A stretch of 64,000 nucleotides of DNA from Leptasterias polaris (lineage: Eukaryota; Echinodermata; Asteroidea; Forcipulatida; Asteriidae). The notes beneath the pieces were generated by a model. The model saw only the letters and a program-made list of their open reading frames with translations. It was not told the DNA's origin and did not search any database. Every line of letters starts with the position of its first letter. Position 1 is the first letter of the stretch. Both the position numbers and the translations under genes were made by a program. The stretch covers positions 3,448,501 through 3,512,500 of the forward strand of contig JAZGTN010000003.1 in NCBI GenBank assembly GCA_037783415.1, written 5' to 3'. Of the stretch, positions 20,743 to 31,296 are shown piece by piece.

Positions 20743-22990
20743 ATCACAGATGCCAAGCACATAGCCACATAAGATGTGAGCAGGGACTTCTGAGGAAAAT
20801 GGAGGCAAAGAAAAAAAATGAGAAAGAAAGAAATGAAGAGAACTATAGTGTCATACTGTGTTGTAAAATATTAAGAAATGTTCTCTGTGTGGGTTTTGAA
20901 CTCAGTGTACATATTTACTCTATATCTCTCTGCACTTCACAAATTCCTAAATTTGTGAAGTGATAAATTGTTTTATTCTCTGCCAATTTATCCATATTTG
21001 TACAAATTTGCTGTTAGTCATCAGACTATAATCTGATAGTTTATTTGTATTATGCTTATAAGGATGAAATTGGAAACTGAATTAGGTATTTGCTCGTCTT
21101 CACCGGCAATAGAAATATGCACGAATGACGTCACTTTTGCTAAAATAATACCCGTATGTCGGACAATCATTCCACCACCTACCTCTCACACGATCACTTC
21201 ATAGCGAACCAAACAGCAATAGTGCATACAGCCAGTACATGTGAGTTAACATAAAGCTTGGACAATTATGCGTGCGTACTGCCTGGTAAGTCTGCTGACA
21301 TCTAGTGTCTACAAAAGACTAGACTCTGTCTTTAACCGAGATCAAATTCATCAAAAAAATGAAGATAAAACTAAATATAACACCCCAGATTGCAGAGTAG
21401 GGCTTTTAAAACCAAAGATAAATGTTATTATTGGGTTTAATGCTCGCAAGTTTTCAAGCTCACAAGTTTTCGCGCTTTGCAAGCTTTCGCGCTTTACTCT
21501 CAGAGTTCAGGGTTTTTTTTCAACAGCCTATCACATCCCTGTTACATGCAGTGGTATCACCAGACCTGTTAATCTGGGCAGCAATTTTGAATTTCGAGGT
21601 AGAGTCGTACTTTTGTAATGAACCGAAAGTTTGTGGGTAATTTCTATGTGAGAGCTTACTTGTTACAAAGATGGTAGGCACCCCACATCATTATTTTGGC
21701 TGAAGTGCCGCCATTGGTTAGGAATCAATAAATATACGTCAACAAATTTTGAATCTCCAAAACTCACAAAGCATTCCAATGCGAAGAAAAAGTACAGAGT
21801 ATGAGTCTGGCGTAAAAACTAAACATGGCTTACTGTCCATCCTGTGCCTGACAAGCCATCATTGTAGATTATGTGATGGTTACATATTGTAGGGTGGCAC
21901 AGCTTGTCTACACCTTCTTTTTACTTATTTTTAAATTGTGTAAAAATGTTCATCATAATTTTTTTATAATTTTCTTACATTGGATATCCAATTTGTATAT
22001 TGAATGATTTGGTTTATTGCTGTTTATATACAAGTATTTAATAGAAATTGCCTTGGATCTTGTGCTTAAAAAGACATAAAAATACAATAAATAGTCAAGT
22101 TTAAGAAATACAAATACCACATTTTTATTTGCATGTAGGCATCAATCGTCACAAATTTTAATTAAATATTTGACATATGTTTCTTGGAAGTACCGATTAA
22201 CGAATAAGACTCTTTTCAAAACCATGGCTTTGGATTTGGCTCTGTCTGCCTGGTGCCTGATTGAAGCCTCGTCAGGAAAGCCAGGCATGATGTTCTTCCT
22301 ACGTTAGTCTGATTTCCGATTGTTTTGCCCTTGGGAAAATGGTGATTAAATAGCCTGGAAAATATATTCAACCATACACTTTATGAACAAGTGGGTCAAC
22401 CCTTGTGCTCAAACATTATTTTGCTACTTTTTTCCTTTTTTTTACTTTTTTTGCCTGGAAAGCGCACAATTTTCGAAAAAAGTTGACGGGGCCCAAGCCG
22501 AAGCTTTGCAAAAAAGGCCTTTGAGCAGGTTTCTGGGTTTAAGGGTTTCTCTGAAATTCTGTGGCCTTTTCACAAGTTATGTTACAACTGTCATAAAAGT
22601 CACTCGATTTGTAAGCAGAATGATAATAATTCCAGGCCTACCCGTGCAGGTAAGGATGACCATTTGTACTCCTTGGGAAAAACTTTTATCAAAGCTCTTC
22701 TGTGTTCCAAATAATAACGTGGCTTCTAAAAATGTTATATACTTATCAAACAATATTGATTACAGTTTCATAAATTTATCAATTCCAATTTGGTAAACTT
22801 TTGTCATTTAACGATAAATATACTGTAAGTATTTTTTATTCATGTACTTTATTTGAGTTAAAAAATGGTAGCTCTCACTATAGCTGTGTATTTTCTACAA
22901 AATTTTATATTTTTAAATTGATGATTTGTTGTACTTCCTAAAAGAAATCTCTTTTAATAGATATGTTATAACTGTGTTTGTTTTTTTAAT
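20743..22990. other. Intergenic DNA, mostly featureless
   Basis: AT-rich sequence with no recognised exon. It contains only a partial hAT-like copy (21330-21541), an imperfect short hairpin near 22240-22285, and a 137-codon open frame (22383-22796, plus) of unbiased composition, considered chance. Confidence 0.5.
21330..21541. mobile_element. hAT-like non-autonomous element, partial
   Basis: Right part matches 14560-14765 (CACCCCAGATTGCAGAG, AACAGCCTATCACATCCCTG). The left end is lost. A short stretch CGCAAGCTTTCGCGC-like is locally duplicated relative to the other copy. Confidence 0.65.
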
Positions 22991-23373
22991 AAATGTCAGC
23001 AGTACTTAAAAACCTCACAGTCGACTTTTATCCAGTCTACTTCATTCGGACGGACGGCTCGAGTGAATCTTCTGTACACAAAGATCAGCAGGATGTAAGC
23101 CAAGCCGGCCGGCAAGGGAAAGCTCCCCAGATAGTTGAGCACGCCGGTTAGCTGAGACCGTGACACTGGAAGTGTCTTTCATTTGTCCTCCCGCAGATTT
23201 TGTACACTGAATTCCTTGTGGAACACCCCTCTCTTCAGAATTTCCCATGCGTTCCCATTGTCTTCGGTCATCATTTAGGCTGTGAATGATATTTGAACTA
23301 AACAATCTGTATCCGTGCAGGTTACGGGTGAGAAGTGGACGCAAGTGCTTTGAAACAAGTTCCAAGTGAACTT
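22990..23373 (-). other. Possible small-gene exon or pseudogene (unrecognised)
   Basis: Minus strand, frame 1 is open from about 23373 (LRPLLTRNLHGYRLFSSN ... MKDTSSVTVS). A shift of one base near 23160 enters a second frame with a hydrophobic helix (LPAGLAYILLIFVYRRF), then VDWIKVDCEV and a stop near 23005. The two halves together look like a short membrane protein, but the frame change, lack of an ATG and lack of a known family keep this uncertain. Confidence 0.25.
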
Positions 23374-23673
23374 AGTTTTCATGTTTTATGATGCAATGTT
23401 GTGGTTATAGTTGTTAGGTCTTGAAGATGTTGTCTGCAAAGCAATTTTTCTAATTCTACAGTATCTCGGTGAATGTGTGTTTAAAATAAAAGATACAGGT
23501 CTATTACCTTTTATTATTATTACAGTGGCATATACCGTGGCATATTTGGTAAGCCAAGTTCTATTTAAAGAAAGCAAAACAAATCACTAAAATACAAAAA
23601 CAAAACTTGACACTCCAGGTTCAGCGGGACTAAAACAGTAAAGACACTGTTACATTTAGGTGAAAGTCAAACC

Positions 23674-23722
23674 GTGGTCCTTGCTCTATGGTCAAACCGT
23701 GGTCCTTGCTCTATGGTCAAAC
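23674..23722 (+). repeat. Tandem half-palindromes, family P29
   Basis: CCGTGGTCCTTGCTCTATGG occurs twice, 25 bp apart. Each contains the right half of the 29-bp palindrome at 55360-55388. Confidence 0.7.
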
Positions 23723-23988
23723 CTAGAATGCGGGTACAAAGCGAACCAATTATCACACCATAGAACCGTCAAAATACACTCTAAACAAAAAAGCAGTCTG
23801 AACAAAACCAAAACAAAAATTGAAAAACAGATCCGTTGTTAAAAGTGCCTTTGTTAATAAATACCTGAAGTTCATTTAAAACAAGTTGAACTACATTTTT
23901 TTTTTAAGACAAAATGGTAAATAGATTTTGGTCGTTCCAAACAACAGGAGAGTCATTCTCCACGTCTTTGTAAACTTTAAAAAAAGCA

Positions 23989-24735
23989 AAAAATAAGTTA
24001 GTGGCCTGACGTTTCGACCCTAGCAGAGTCTTTCTCGAAGGCTAAATGACAACACACAACACACATACAAGCAGACAAGAGTTGCAAGAGTAGTCAAGTG
24101 GAAATACATGAATAGAGAGAGTGGAGGGAGAAAAGCAGAAAGCATTCAGAGAAGGCAGGGGGAAGCAGGGATTATGAAGACAAGGGGGGGGGGGGGGGGG
24201 TATGAAGGGAAGGGGATAGCTTGACCACAAGAAGTTGGGAACACAAAGAACAAAATGGAAGGTTAGAAGAGAGGTAAATAATTAGTTAATACAATGAAGG
24301 GCAGACTAATAAAGTGGATAACTGTGTGGGAAAAGGAGAAAAGGCAAAAACAAAAGGTTATTAGTCATTTCCTTCTTGGATATTCAAACCATGGGGGCTG
24401 AGTGGTCTTTATGCGCCTTATCCAAAGAGATGAGATCCCTGAGACTGGGTGGGCGTCGGTAGGCAACTATGGGTTCTTCCTGTACAGCACGTTGAAGCCG
24501 ATCTGATGTGTGAAGAATATGATGGTTGGAACTGGTTATTTTACGAATGGGAGGAAGTGAGGGGTGGAAAGTAACAACAAAAGGAACTTTCCCTCTGGAA
24601 CTCCGTTGTTGACTGGGTCCTTTGGAGAGTACAGACTCCCTAGAACGAGCCTTGACTTTCTGGATCGCTCGATGAACTGCTAGGGAGCTACGACCCCTGG
24701 AAACAAGGTGTTTCTTAAGTTCCTGTGAGTGTGAG
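23989..24735 (-). mobile_element. Penelope-like element fragment, minus half
   Basis: Reading on minus: a coding piece from the RT thumb (24384-24733), then a pyrimidine-rich 3' region with a poly-C run, then a terminal block containing GGCCACTAACTTATTTTTTG. That terminal block is repeated, inverted, at the right end of the neighbouring plus-strand fragment. The two fragments lie head to head with the junction near 24726-24735. Confidence 0.75.
24384..24733 (-). pseudogene. Penelope-like reverse transcriptase, thumb region
   Basis: About 115 codons open without an ATG: QELKKHLVSRGR, then VPFVVTFHPSLPPI, HHILHTSDRLQRAV, EEPIVAYRRPPSLRDLI and a stop at about 24385. The order 'PxVVTxxPxLPxI ... 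F/YRRPxxLRDxL' is diagnostic of the C-terminal RT region of Penelope-like elements. The fingers/palm with the catalytic Asp residues are missing, and the frame leaves the family sequence just after SLRDLI. Confidence 0.8.
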
Positions 24736-25317
24736 TCTCGGGGATCTCATCGTCCGGGCAGAAGTTCCCCCCATTAATGATGATGTTAATTCCCTTTGCC
24801 ACAGGGTACTTTTAGGTGTTCCAACACATCCAAATGCATCGTTTGTAGACAACACATCAGGGAATCAGACTCCTTTACCAGCCATACTGGTGGTACCAGC
24901 CATACTGGTGGTACCACCCACAAGACAAGGGGTCATGTCACCTGCACCACCACTAATCTAATCTATCTAATATCTTGCAGAGTCTGTGGTGTTCAATATA
25001 TAGGTGAAACAAGAACTACACTCAAGAGGCGTTTCTATGGCCACAGATCCACAGTCAACACCCAAAAGCTGGATACACCTGTAGGACACCACTTCAACCT
25101 TCCTAACCACTCCATTTCTGACATGAATTTACAGGGCATTGAGGCACTAGGTAACTGCAGAGAGACTGTCCGTCTGAGTAGGGAAAAACTTGTGTGTTGT
25201 GTGTTGTCATTTAGCCTTAGAGAAAGACTCTGCTAGTGTCGAAACGTCAGGCCACTAACTTATTTTTTGCATTTATACCACAGGTCCTTTTGGTTGGTAA
25301 GCAGTTTGCAACAGCTA
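24735..25317 (+). mobile_element. Penelope-like element fragment, plus half
   Basis: Begins with a second copy of the SLRDLI region in plus orientation (SLGDLIVRAEVPP), continues into the GIY-YIG endonuclease, and ends with the terminal block shared inverted with 23989-24060, plus TTTATACCACAGG...GTAAGCAGTTTGCAAC. The same last piece recurs at 43299-43346. It ends where the DIRS-like array begins. Confidence 0.75.
24796..25236 (+). pseudogene. GIY-YIG endonuclease domain of a Penelope-like element
   Basis: About 146 codons. Cys-rich finger CSNTSKCIVC (CX5CX2C), a repeat-expanded HTGGT stretch, then NLIYLISC and VQYIGET (the GIY and YIG strands) and TLKRRFYGHRSTV (catalytic Arg region). GVGHHF-type sequence (VGHHFNLPNHS) follows, as in Penelope endonucleases that nick the target. 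A frameshift separates it from the upstream SLGDLIVRAEVPP piece and the frame ends in the terminal block, so it is not active as it stands. Confidence 0.85.
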
Positions 25318-26234
25318 AATGTAGTTTTGTTTTGCACATAAAGGACCTCAATTCCTCCGTTACGCAACTTTCACAAAGGGCTTTTGTTCATACCTTGCTA
25401 CGCTTGAGTCACTAAGCTATATAAGCGGGCCCTCTGACCAACGCCCTTCACTTCAGGCTCATGCTCACGTATTGCTGAATCGCTGTTCTTATTGCTCTCG
25501 CAACCTAACCTTTTCGATATGTCGACCGAAGAGGGAAGTCTTTCCGAAACGGCCTTAGTGTTTGAAAAGTTTAAGCACTACTTCGACGAGCGTTTTGACG
25601 CCATTTCCACGCCAAAACAGTAATCAACCTCCATAAGAGAACTCGGAAACAAACTGGAGGCCAAAGAGCTGGAGAGGCCGGGCAACATCGAACAATTCGA
25701 TTTCTGTGGGGAAATCGAAATTGCCCTGGAAAAGGCAAAGCTGGCCTTAATAAGCAAGGCTGATCAAGATTCTGCCGTCGAAGCGCTCCTAGAAGCCGAA
25801 GAGGTAGTGGCCGAGCGAAAAAAGATCAGAATTGCCGACGGAAGTAAAGCCGGTTGGATGACAGTCTCAAAGCTCGAGAAAAAGGGCACAGCGCAGCTAT
25901 TGGCAGACCAGCAGAAGAGCGTCAAGATAGCCGAAGAAGAGGCTTTGAAGGAACTCGAGGCCCGAAAACGAAAGAGACGTGGTTTCAATGGCCCAGACAC
26001 TTCTCTTCCTCCTGATCGTCGTCTTTTTCGAGGTACACGTACCCATTTTATTTTACTTTGTTATTTTAGTTTGCATCTACGTGCTTGCAAGCCTACATCC
26101 CATGCTGTCTCGATAATATTTAATTAATAAATTCTATGTACCAGAATATTTGTTGCACCTTGTGTCATTTAGCGTCTTTGGCGTAGTAAACGAAACTGTT
26201 TTTCATGCGTATGAGCGCAGCGAAGTAGCATGAA
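25318..26234 (+). mobile_element. DIRS-like gag-only unit 1 (917 bp)
   Basis: Starts AATGTAGTTTTGTTTTGC and ends GAAGTAGCATGAA, directly joined to unit 2. Contains a TATA-like GCTATATAAGCGGG (about 25418-25431), a leader, gag sequence, a splice-donor-like CGAG/GTACAC, then a 3' segment with AATAAA at 26126-26131. Nearly identical to unit 2 (a few substitutions). Confidence 0.85.
25519..26127 (+). pseudogene. DIRS-like gag, unit 1 (nonsense mutation)
   Basis: The ATG at 25519 starts MSTEEGSLSETALVF as in unit 2, but codon 35 is TAA (25621-25623) where units 2 and 3 have GAA. After the stop the frame is open to 26127. Otherwise the sequence equals unit 2. Confidence 0.85.
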
Positions 26235-27151
26235 AATGTAGTTTTGTTTTGCACATAAAGGACCTAAATTCCTCCGTTACGCAACTTTCACAAAGGGCTT
26301 TTGTTCATACCTTGCTACGCTTGAGTCACTATGCTATATAAGCGGGCCCTCTGACCAACGCCCTTCACTTCAGGCTCATGCTCACGTATTGCTGAATCGC
26401 TGTTCTTATTGCTCTCGCAACCTAACCTTTTCGATATGTCGACCGAAGAGGGAAGTCTTTCCGAAACGGCCTTAGTGTTTGAAAAGTTTAAGCACTACTT
26501 CGACGAGCGTTTTGACGCCATTTCCACGCCAAAACAGGAATCAACCTCCATAAGAGAACTCGGAAACAAACTGGAGGCCAAAGAGCTGGAGAGGCCGGGC
26601 AACATCGAACAATTCGATTTCTGTGGGGAAATCGAAATTGCCCTGGAAAAGGCAAAGCTGGCCTTAATAAGCAAGGCTGATCAAGATTCTGCCGTCGAAG
26701 CGCTCCTAGAAGCCGAAGAGGTAGTGGCCGAGCGAAAAAAGATCAGAATTGCCGACGGAAGTAAAGCCGGTTGGATGACAGTCTCAAAGCTCGAGAAAAA
26801 GGGCACAGCGCAGCTATTGGCAGACCAGCAGAAGAGCGTCAAGATAGCCGAAGAAGAGGCTTTGAAGGAACTCGAGGCCCGAAAACGAAAGAGACGTGGT
26901 TTCAATGGCCCAGACACTTCTCTTCCTCCTGATCGTCGTCTTTTTCGAGGTACACGTACCCATTTTATTTTACTTTGTTATTTTAGTTTGCATCTACGTG
27001 CTTGCAAGCCTACATCCCATGCTGTCTCGATAATATTTAATTAATAAATTCTATGTACCAGAATATTTGTTGCACCTTGTGTCATTTAGCGTCTTTGGCG
27101 TAGTAAACGAAACTGTTTTTCATGCGTATGAGCGCAGCGAAGTAGCATGAA
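26235..27151 (+). mobile_element. DIRS-like gag-only unit 2 (917 bp, open gag)
   Basis: Same borders as unit 1, head to tail with it and with unit 3. The junction joins the element 3' end straight to the next 5' end, with no spacer and no doubled terminal repeat. Confidence 0.85.
26436..27044 (+). CDS. DIRS-like Gag-type protein, intact in unit 2
   Basis: The ATG at 26436 gives 202 residues. Charged, helix-forming protein: FKHYFDERFDAI, LEAKELERPGNIEQF, ALLEAEEVVAERKK, then EARKRKRRGFNG, a basic stretch. The family-like part ends at DRRLFRG, where a GTACAC donor-like site follows; the last residues to the stop at 27044 run through the element's 3' segment. Identified as Gag by position before the zinc knuckle and RT of the same family in the fourth unit. 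The open frame also extends nine codons upstream of the ATG without another ATG. Confidence 0.7.
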   Translation: MSTEEGSLSETALVFEKFKHYFDERFDAISTPKQESTSIRELGNKLEAKELERPGNIEQFDFCGEIEIALEKAKLALISKADQDSAVEALLEAEEVVAERKKIRIADGSKAGWMTVSKLEKKGTAQLLADQQKSVKIAEEEALKELEARKRKRRGFNGPDTSLPPDRRLFRGTRTHFILLCYFSLHLRACKPTSHAVSIIFN

Positions 27152-28075
27152 AATGTAGTTTTGTTTTGCACATAAAGGACCTAAATTCCTCCGTTACGCA
27201 ACTTTCACAAAGGGCTTTTGTTCATACCTTGCTACGCTTGAGTCACTATGCTATATAAGCGGGCCCTCTGACCAACGCCCTTCACTTCAGGCTCATGCTC
27301 ACGTATTGCTGAATCGCTGTTCTTATTGCTCTCGCAACCTAACCTTTTCGATATGTCGACCGAAGAGGGAAGTCTTTCCGAAACGGCCTTAGTGTTTGAA
27401 AAGTTTAAGCACTACTTCGACGAGCGTTTTGACGCCATTTCCACGCCAAAACAGGAATCAACCTCCATAAGAGAACTCGGAAACAAACTGGAGGCCAAAG
27501 AGCTGGAGAGGCCGGGCAACATCGAACAATTCGAATTCTGTGGGAAAATCGAAATTGCCCTGGAAAAGGCAAAGCTGGCCTTAATAAGCAAGGCTGATCA
27601 AGATTCTGCCGTCGAAGCGCTCCTAGAAGCCGAAGAGGTAGTGGCCGAGCGAAAAAAGAAGATCAGAATTGCCGACGGAAGTAAAGCCGGTTGGATGACA
27701 GTCTCAAATCTCGAGAAAAAGGGCACAGCTAGCGCAGCTATTGGCAGACCAGCAGAAGAGCGTCAAGATAGCCGAAGAAGAGGCTTTGAAGGAACTCGAG
27801 GCCCGAAAACGAAAGAGACGTGGTTTCAATGGCCCAGACACTTCTCTTCCTCCTGATCGTCGTCTTTTTCGAGGTACACGTACCCATTTTATTTTACTTT
27901 GTTATTTTAGTTTGCATCTACGTGCTTGCAAGCCTACATCCCATGCTGTCTCGATAATATTTAATTAATAAATTCTATGTACCAGAATATTTGTTGCACC
28001 TTGTGTCATTTAGCGTCTTTGGCGTAGTAAACGAAACTGTTTTTCATGCGTATGAGCGCAGCGAAGTAGCATGAA
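27152..28075 (+). mobile_element. DIRS-like gag-only unit 3 (924 bp)
   Basis: Same structure as units 1 and 2 but 7 bp longer: a 3-bp in-frame insertion (an extra AAG) and a 4-bp insertion (GCTA) further on. It is joined directly to the pol-only unit at 28076. Confidence 0.85.
27353..27968 (+). pseudogene. DIRS-like gag, unit 3 (frameshifted)
   Basis: The ATG at 27353 reads as in unit 2 with several substitutions (FEFCGKIEIA). The 4-bp insertion after KKGTA shifts the frame; the shifted frame runs to about 27856, and the original frame reopens to 27968. Confidence 0.8.
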
Positions 28076-28398
28076 AATGTAGTTTTGTTTTGCACATAAA
28101 GGACCTAAATTCCTCCGTTACGCAACTTTCACAAAGGGCTTTTGTTCATACCTTGCTACGCTTGAGTCACTATGCTATATAAGCGGGCCCTCTGACCAAC
28201 GCCCTTCACTTCAGGCTCATGTTCACGTATTGCTGAATCGCTGTTCTTATTGCTCTCGCAACCTAACCTTTCCCACCCACCCTCCCCTTCGTTTTCGTAA
28301 TTTATGCCCGTATCCTGATATATTCATATTTTCTATTCACTTGTGTAACAGTATGCATTGCTCTCTCGTTGCGTATTTCTCTTTTTTTGTATCTACAG

Positions 28399-28879
28399 GC
28401 TTGCCAAGCGCTAACTGCTTTACCTGTGGCATGCCGGGACACTGGACCAGACAATATATAGTGCCCTTTCAATGCCACCAACAACGGCTTCCCACAACAA
28501 CAGAGGTCGAAGTTACGAGTCAACCCCTACTTTGGCGGTTATACCAACAGGACCATCCCAGGGCAAGCCCCACTGCCATACCGACCATTGTTTCCCTCGA
28601 TTGCAGACACAACAGCAGAGATGTCCAAAGAGTCCAGAGGCCAACCCACCTCTCAAGTCTAAAACAATTGGCGAACAATTCAACGATGTTCTACAGGTAC
28701 CTTGCCTTTTCCAAAATACTCCTAACTTGGCCTCTGACACCGTCAAAGTCAAGGGTAGATTAAGGTCACATAGCGAATTCTGGTCTCGTATAGGCACCCC
28801 GAACATGGTTATGTCAATTATCAACGAAGGTTTCAGAATAATGGTTCTTAGAAGAACCACCCCCTATGTTTTTTCCTAA
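28399..28879 (+). pseudogene. DIRS-like zinc knuckle and start of RT
   Basis: After an acceptor-like CTACAG at 28398 the frame reads GLPSANCFTCGMPGHWTRQ, a CX2CX4HX4 knuckle in which the final Cys is Tyr. The frame then shifts; another frame (28472-28879) carries VKGRLRSHSEFW and IINEGFRI, the N-terminal RT block of DIRS-group elements. Frameshifts and stops make it non-functional. Confidence 0.75.
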
Positions 28880-29785
28880 CAATGTATCAGCTAGTCGTCA
28901 TTCTTCTTTCGTTATCGATTCTATTTTGGAATTGCTCGCCTCCAATAGGATAAGAGACTCAGTCCCCATCCTACATCACTAGCCCCCTGTCAGTAGTGTG
29001 CCAGGAAAACAAGAAGCGTTTAATTTTGGATTTAAGTCAGTTAAAATTGATGACTGGAAGATTACCATGCAGTATTTTCAACCAGATGCGTTATTATTCT
29101 CGTTTGACTTAAAGTCGGGATACCACCATGTAGAAATCCATCCAGTCCCATAAGTTTTTGGGTTTTTCTTGGATTATTGGACGCGTACAGAGGTTTTTCC
29201 AGTTTACAGTTTTACCTTTTGGCCTGTCCTCAGCTCCCTTGATATTCACCAAAATCCTGAAACCTCTGGTGACTCATTGGTGCTCCTGCGGAATCCTCGT
29301 CGCCTTGTACCTGGACGATGGTTTAGTTATCGTTCCCAAATCAAATCTTTCCCCTGACTCGCACCTATTATTGGCCAATGAAGTTTCAGCACACGTCAGT
29401 AAGATCAGATCTACTGAATGCTGGCTTTGTTTACAATATAAGCAAGAGCAATTGGCAACCTGTAACCTCCATCGTGTGGCTCGGGCATGGAGTGATTTGG
29501 GACTCTCACAGGGGTACCCTCAAAGTCTTAGATCGAAGAATAAACAAACTCCACACCTCCATCATCTCGATACTTCAATCACTGGTCTGTAAAGTAAGAG
29601 ATCTTCATTCTTTCGTCGGACAGATAATTTCTCTATCCCCCGTTGTAGGTAATATAGCTAGATTGATGACACGACACTGTCAATTCCTCATCGCACAGGC
29701 CAAAGATGAAGATACAATCATCACACCCGATGTGCATTATTTGAAGGAAATTATTTTCTGGCATGAAAATGTGTCGCTTGAATAA
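28880..29785 (+). pseudogene. DIRS-like reverse transcriptase core, broken
   Basis: In three alternating frames: SFDLKSGYHHVEIHPVP, then a stop, VLPFGLSSAPLIFTKILKP, and LVALYLDDGLV (the YxDD box as YLDD), then LHSFVGQIISLSPVVGNIAR and RLMTRHCQFL. 'FGLSSAPxIFTK' and 'SFVGQIIS...VGNIARLMTR' are signatures of DIRS-group RTs rather than Gypsy or LINE. Confidence 0.85.
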
Positions 29786-30085
29786 TCGAACTGTGTTCCT
29801 TTCCCCCAAGGTCAACAAGATAATATGTGCAGATGCCAGCTCAGTGGGTTCTGGCGCTATAATATGTAATGACAACCATGTGGCCCACAACAATTTGACC
29901 CCTGAAGATATGGCTCAGAGTTCAACTTGGCGGGAATTAGAAACCATTCTATTCGCTCTTCATTCTTTCTTGCCCGTCATTTCAAATTCACGAGTCAAAG
30001 TTTTCACAGACAACCAGGCTGCTGCAAAGATCATAGAAACCGGAAGCATGAAACTTCATCTCCATGATCTGGCCTTTAAGATATT
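29763..30085 (+). pseudogene. DIRS-like RNase H, truncated
   Basis: Reads NKIICADASSVGSGAI, STWRELETILFAL and VKVFTDNQAAAKII. The Asp, Glu and Asp of the RNase H active site are present. It overlaps the RT end in another frame and is cut off at LAFKIF, where unrelated AT-rich sequence begins. The expected downstream recombinase is missing. Confidence 0.8.
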
Positions 30086-31288
30086 TGTGTTATTATTATT
30101 GTATGACTTTGTTAATTTATTCTGCAATGTTTCAAAGGCCGAGTAGGCCATGGAGGGACACTGTTGTCCTGGTAAGCCACTGTGGCTGGGAGGTTATTAT
30201 TATTGTTTAATTATCATTAATAAAAGCGTTCTGTATATTCAGCATCTACGTGCTTGCAAGCCTACATCCCATGCTGTCTCGATAATATTTAATTAATAAA
30301 TTCTATGTACCAGAATATTTGTTGTACCTTGTGTCATTTAGCGTCTTTGGCGTAGTAAACGAAACTGTTTTTCATGCGTATGAGCGCAGCGAAGTAGCAT
30401 GAAATTCTATTTTCTCATTTGTAAACTTTAATAACCCTTGTAGGCGTGTCAGACCAAGTCTTCATCCAGATATATCCAAAATGTGTTCAGTGAATTTCTC
30501 AATAGTTTTTACATCTAAGTGACTTATTCACATACCCTGCTATTGTCCTAGATGATTTGAACCTTATTTTTTCTTTAATTAATTATGTTTTAATTAGTGA
30601 CAAGAACAGATGGATCCATACCACTTATCAGAGGGTCTGATCTGGTTAAGTTTGTATTTTGACAAGGAATATGATATTACAGACTTTGGCTCCCTCAGGT
30701 CATTGAAGTTTAGTTGTCCGAAAATATGTTTGATTGGTTTTCAAGAGGCTGAGAGACTTCAACGTTTTTTGATTATTTTTGAATATTTTTAGCATAGCAT
30801 CGGTTCCTATGGGAGTTTATTTTAGTGTGGTGCACCCTTCACTATGCTGTAGGGCGCCCTCTCCTACACTTCCTCAGGTACCCCATAAATATTTCTTTCA
30901 TCAGTTGTAATTTGGAAGGATCAAGTACTCAACAAATTGAAAGTCACACTCAATTCACATTAGTTTCCGCGTTGGATTTTTTACGGTGTCCCATGATAAA
31001 CATCTCATAATCGCAAATTTTTACCCATCGTATAGGATTAGAAGTAGTGTTTGCACTGTTGTCAGGTTACTTGGACTTTCACCTTACTAATATATTTCGT
31101 TTGATGCTGTAATCAAATTGTGGGCTACGAATCTCAATTGTTTTGTGCGTTCATTATTATTTATTTAAATTTTACTAAGTCCTCACGTGACTACCCTACA
31201 CTCTGCTTGCGCGTGTGCTGCGGTATTTATGATAAGCATAATGCGTGTATACATACACTCCCACGTGTGCGTGCTCCTCGGGGCAGGT

Positions 31289-31296
31289 ATAAATAT
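31289..31296 (+). promoter_or_regulatory. TATA box of the carbonic anhydrase gene
   Basis: TATAAATA lies 197 bp before the ATG at 31493, after a CACGTG-containing stretch (31262-31268). A start near 31320 would give a 5' leader of about 170 nt without introns. The inference rests on spacing and motif only. Confidence 0.55.

Larger units (their letters stand above)
28076..30403 (+). mobile_element. DIRS-like pol-only unit (degenerate)
   Basis: Carries the same 5' leader as the gag units (28076-28270, with the TATA-like motif). The sequence then switches to a new segment ending TTTTGTATCTACAG, followed by zinc knuckle, RT and RNase H. After about 155 bp of unrelated DNA (30085-30240) it ends with the same 3' segment as the gag units (30241-30403). 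Gag and the tyrosine recombinase are absent. Confidence 0.85.

Noticed and set aside
22383..22796. 137-codon plus frame in intergenic DNA
   Set aside because: Begins with a low-complexity Phe/Tyr run from a T-tract, no family similarity, no splice or promoter signals nearby.
27353..27968. DIRS-like gag units as a tandem host gene family
   Set aside because: They share exact ends with an RT/RNase H-bearing unit and are joined without spacers, so they are mobile-element modules.
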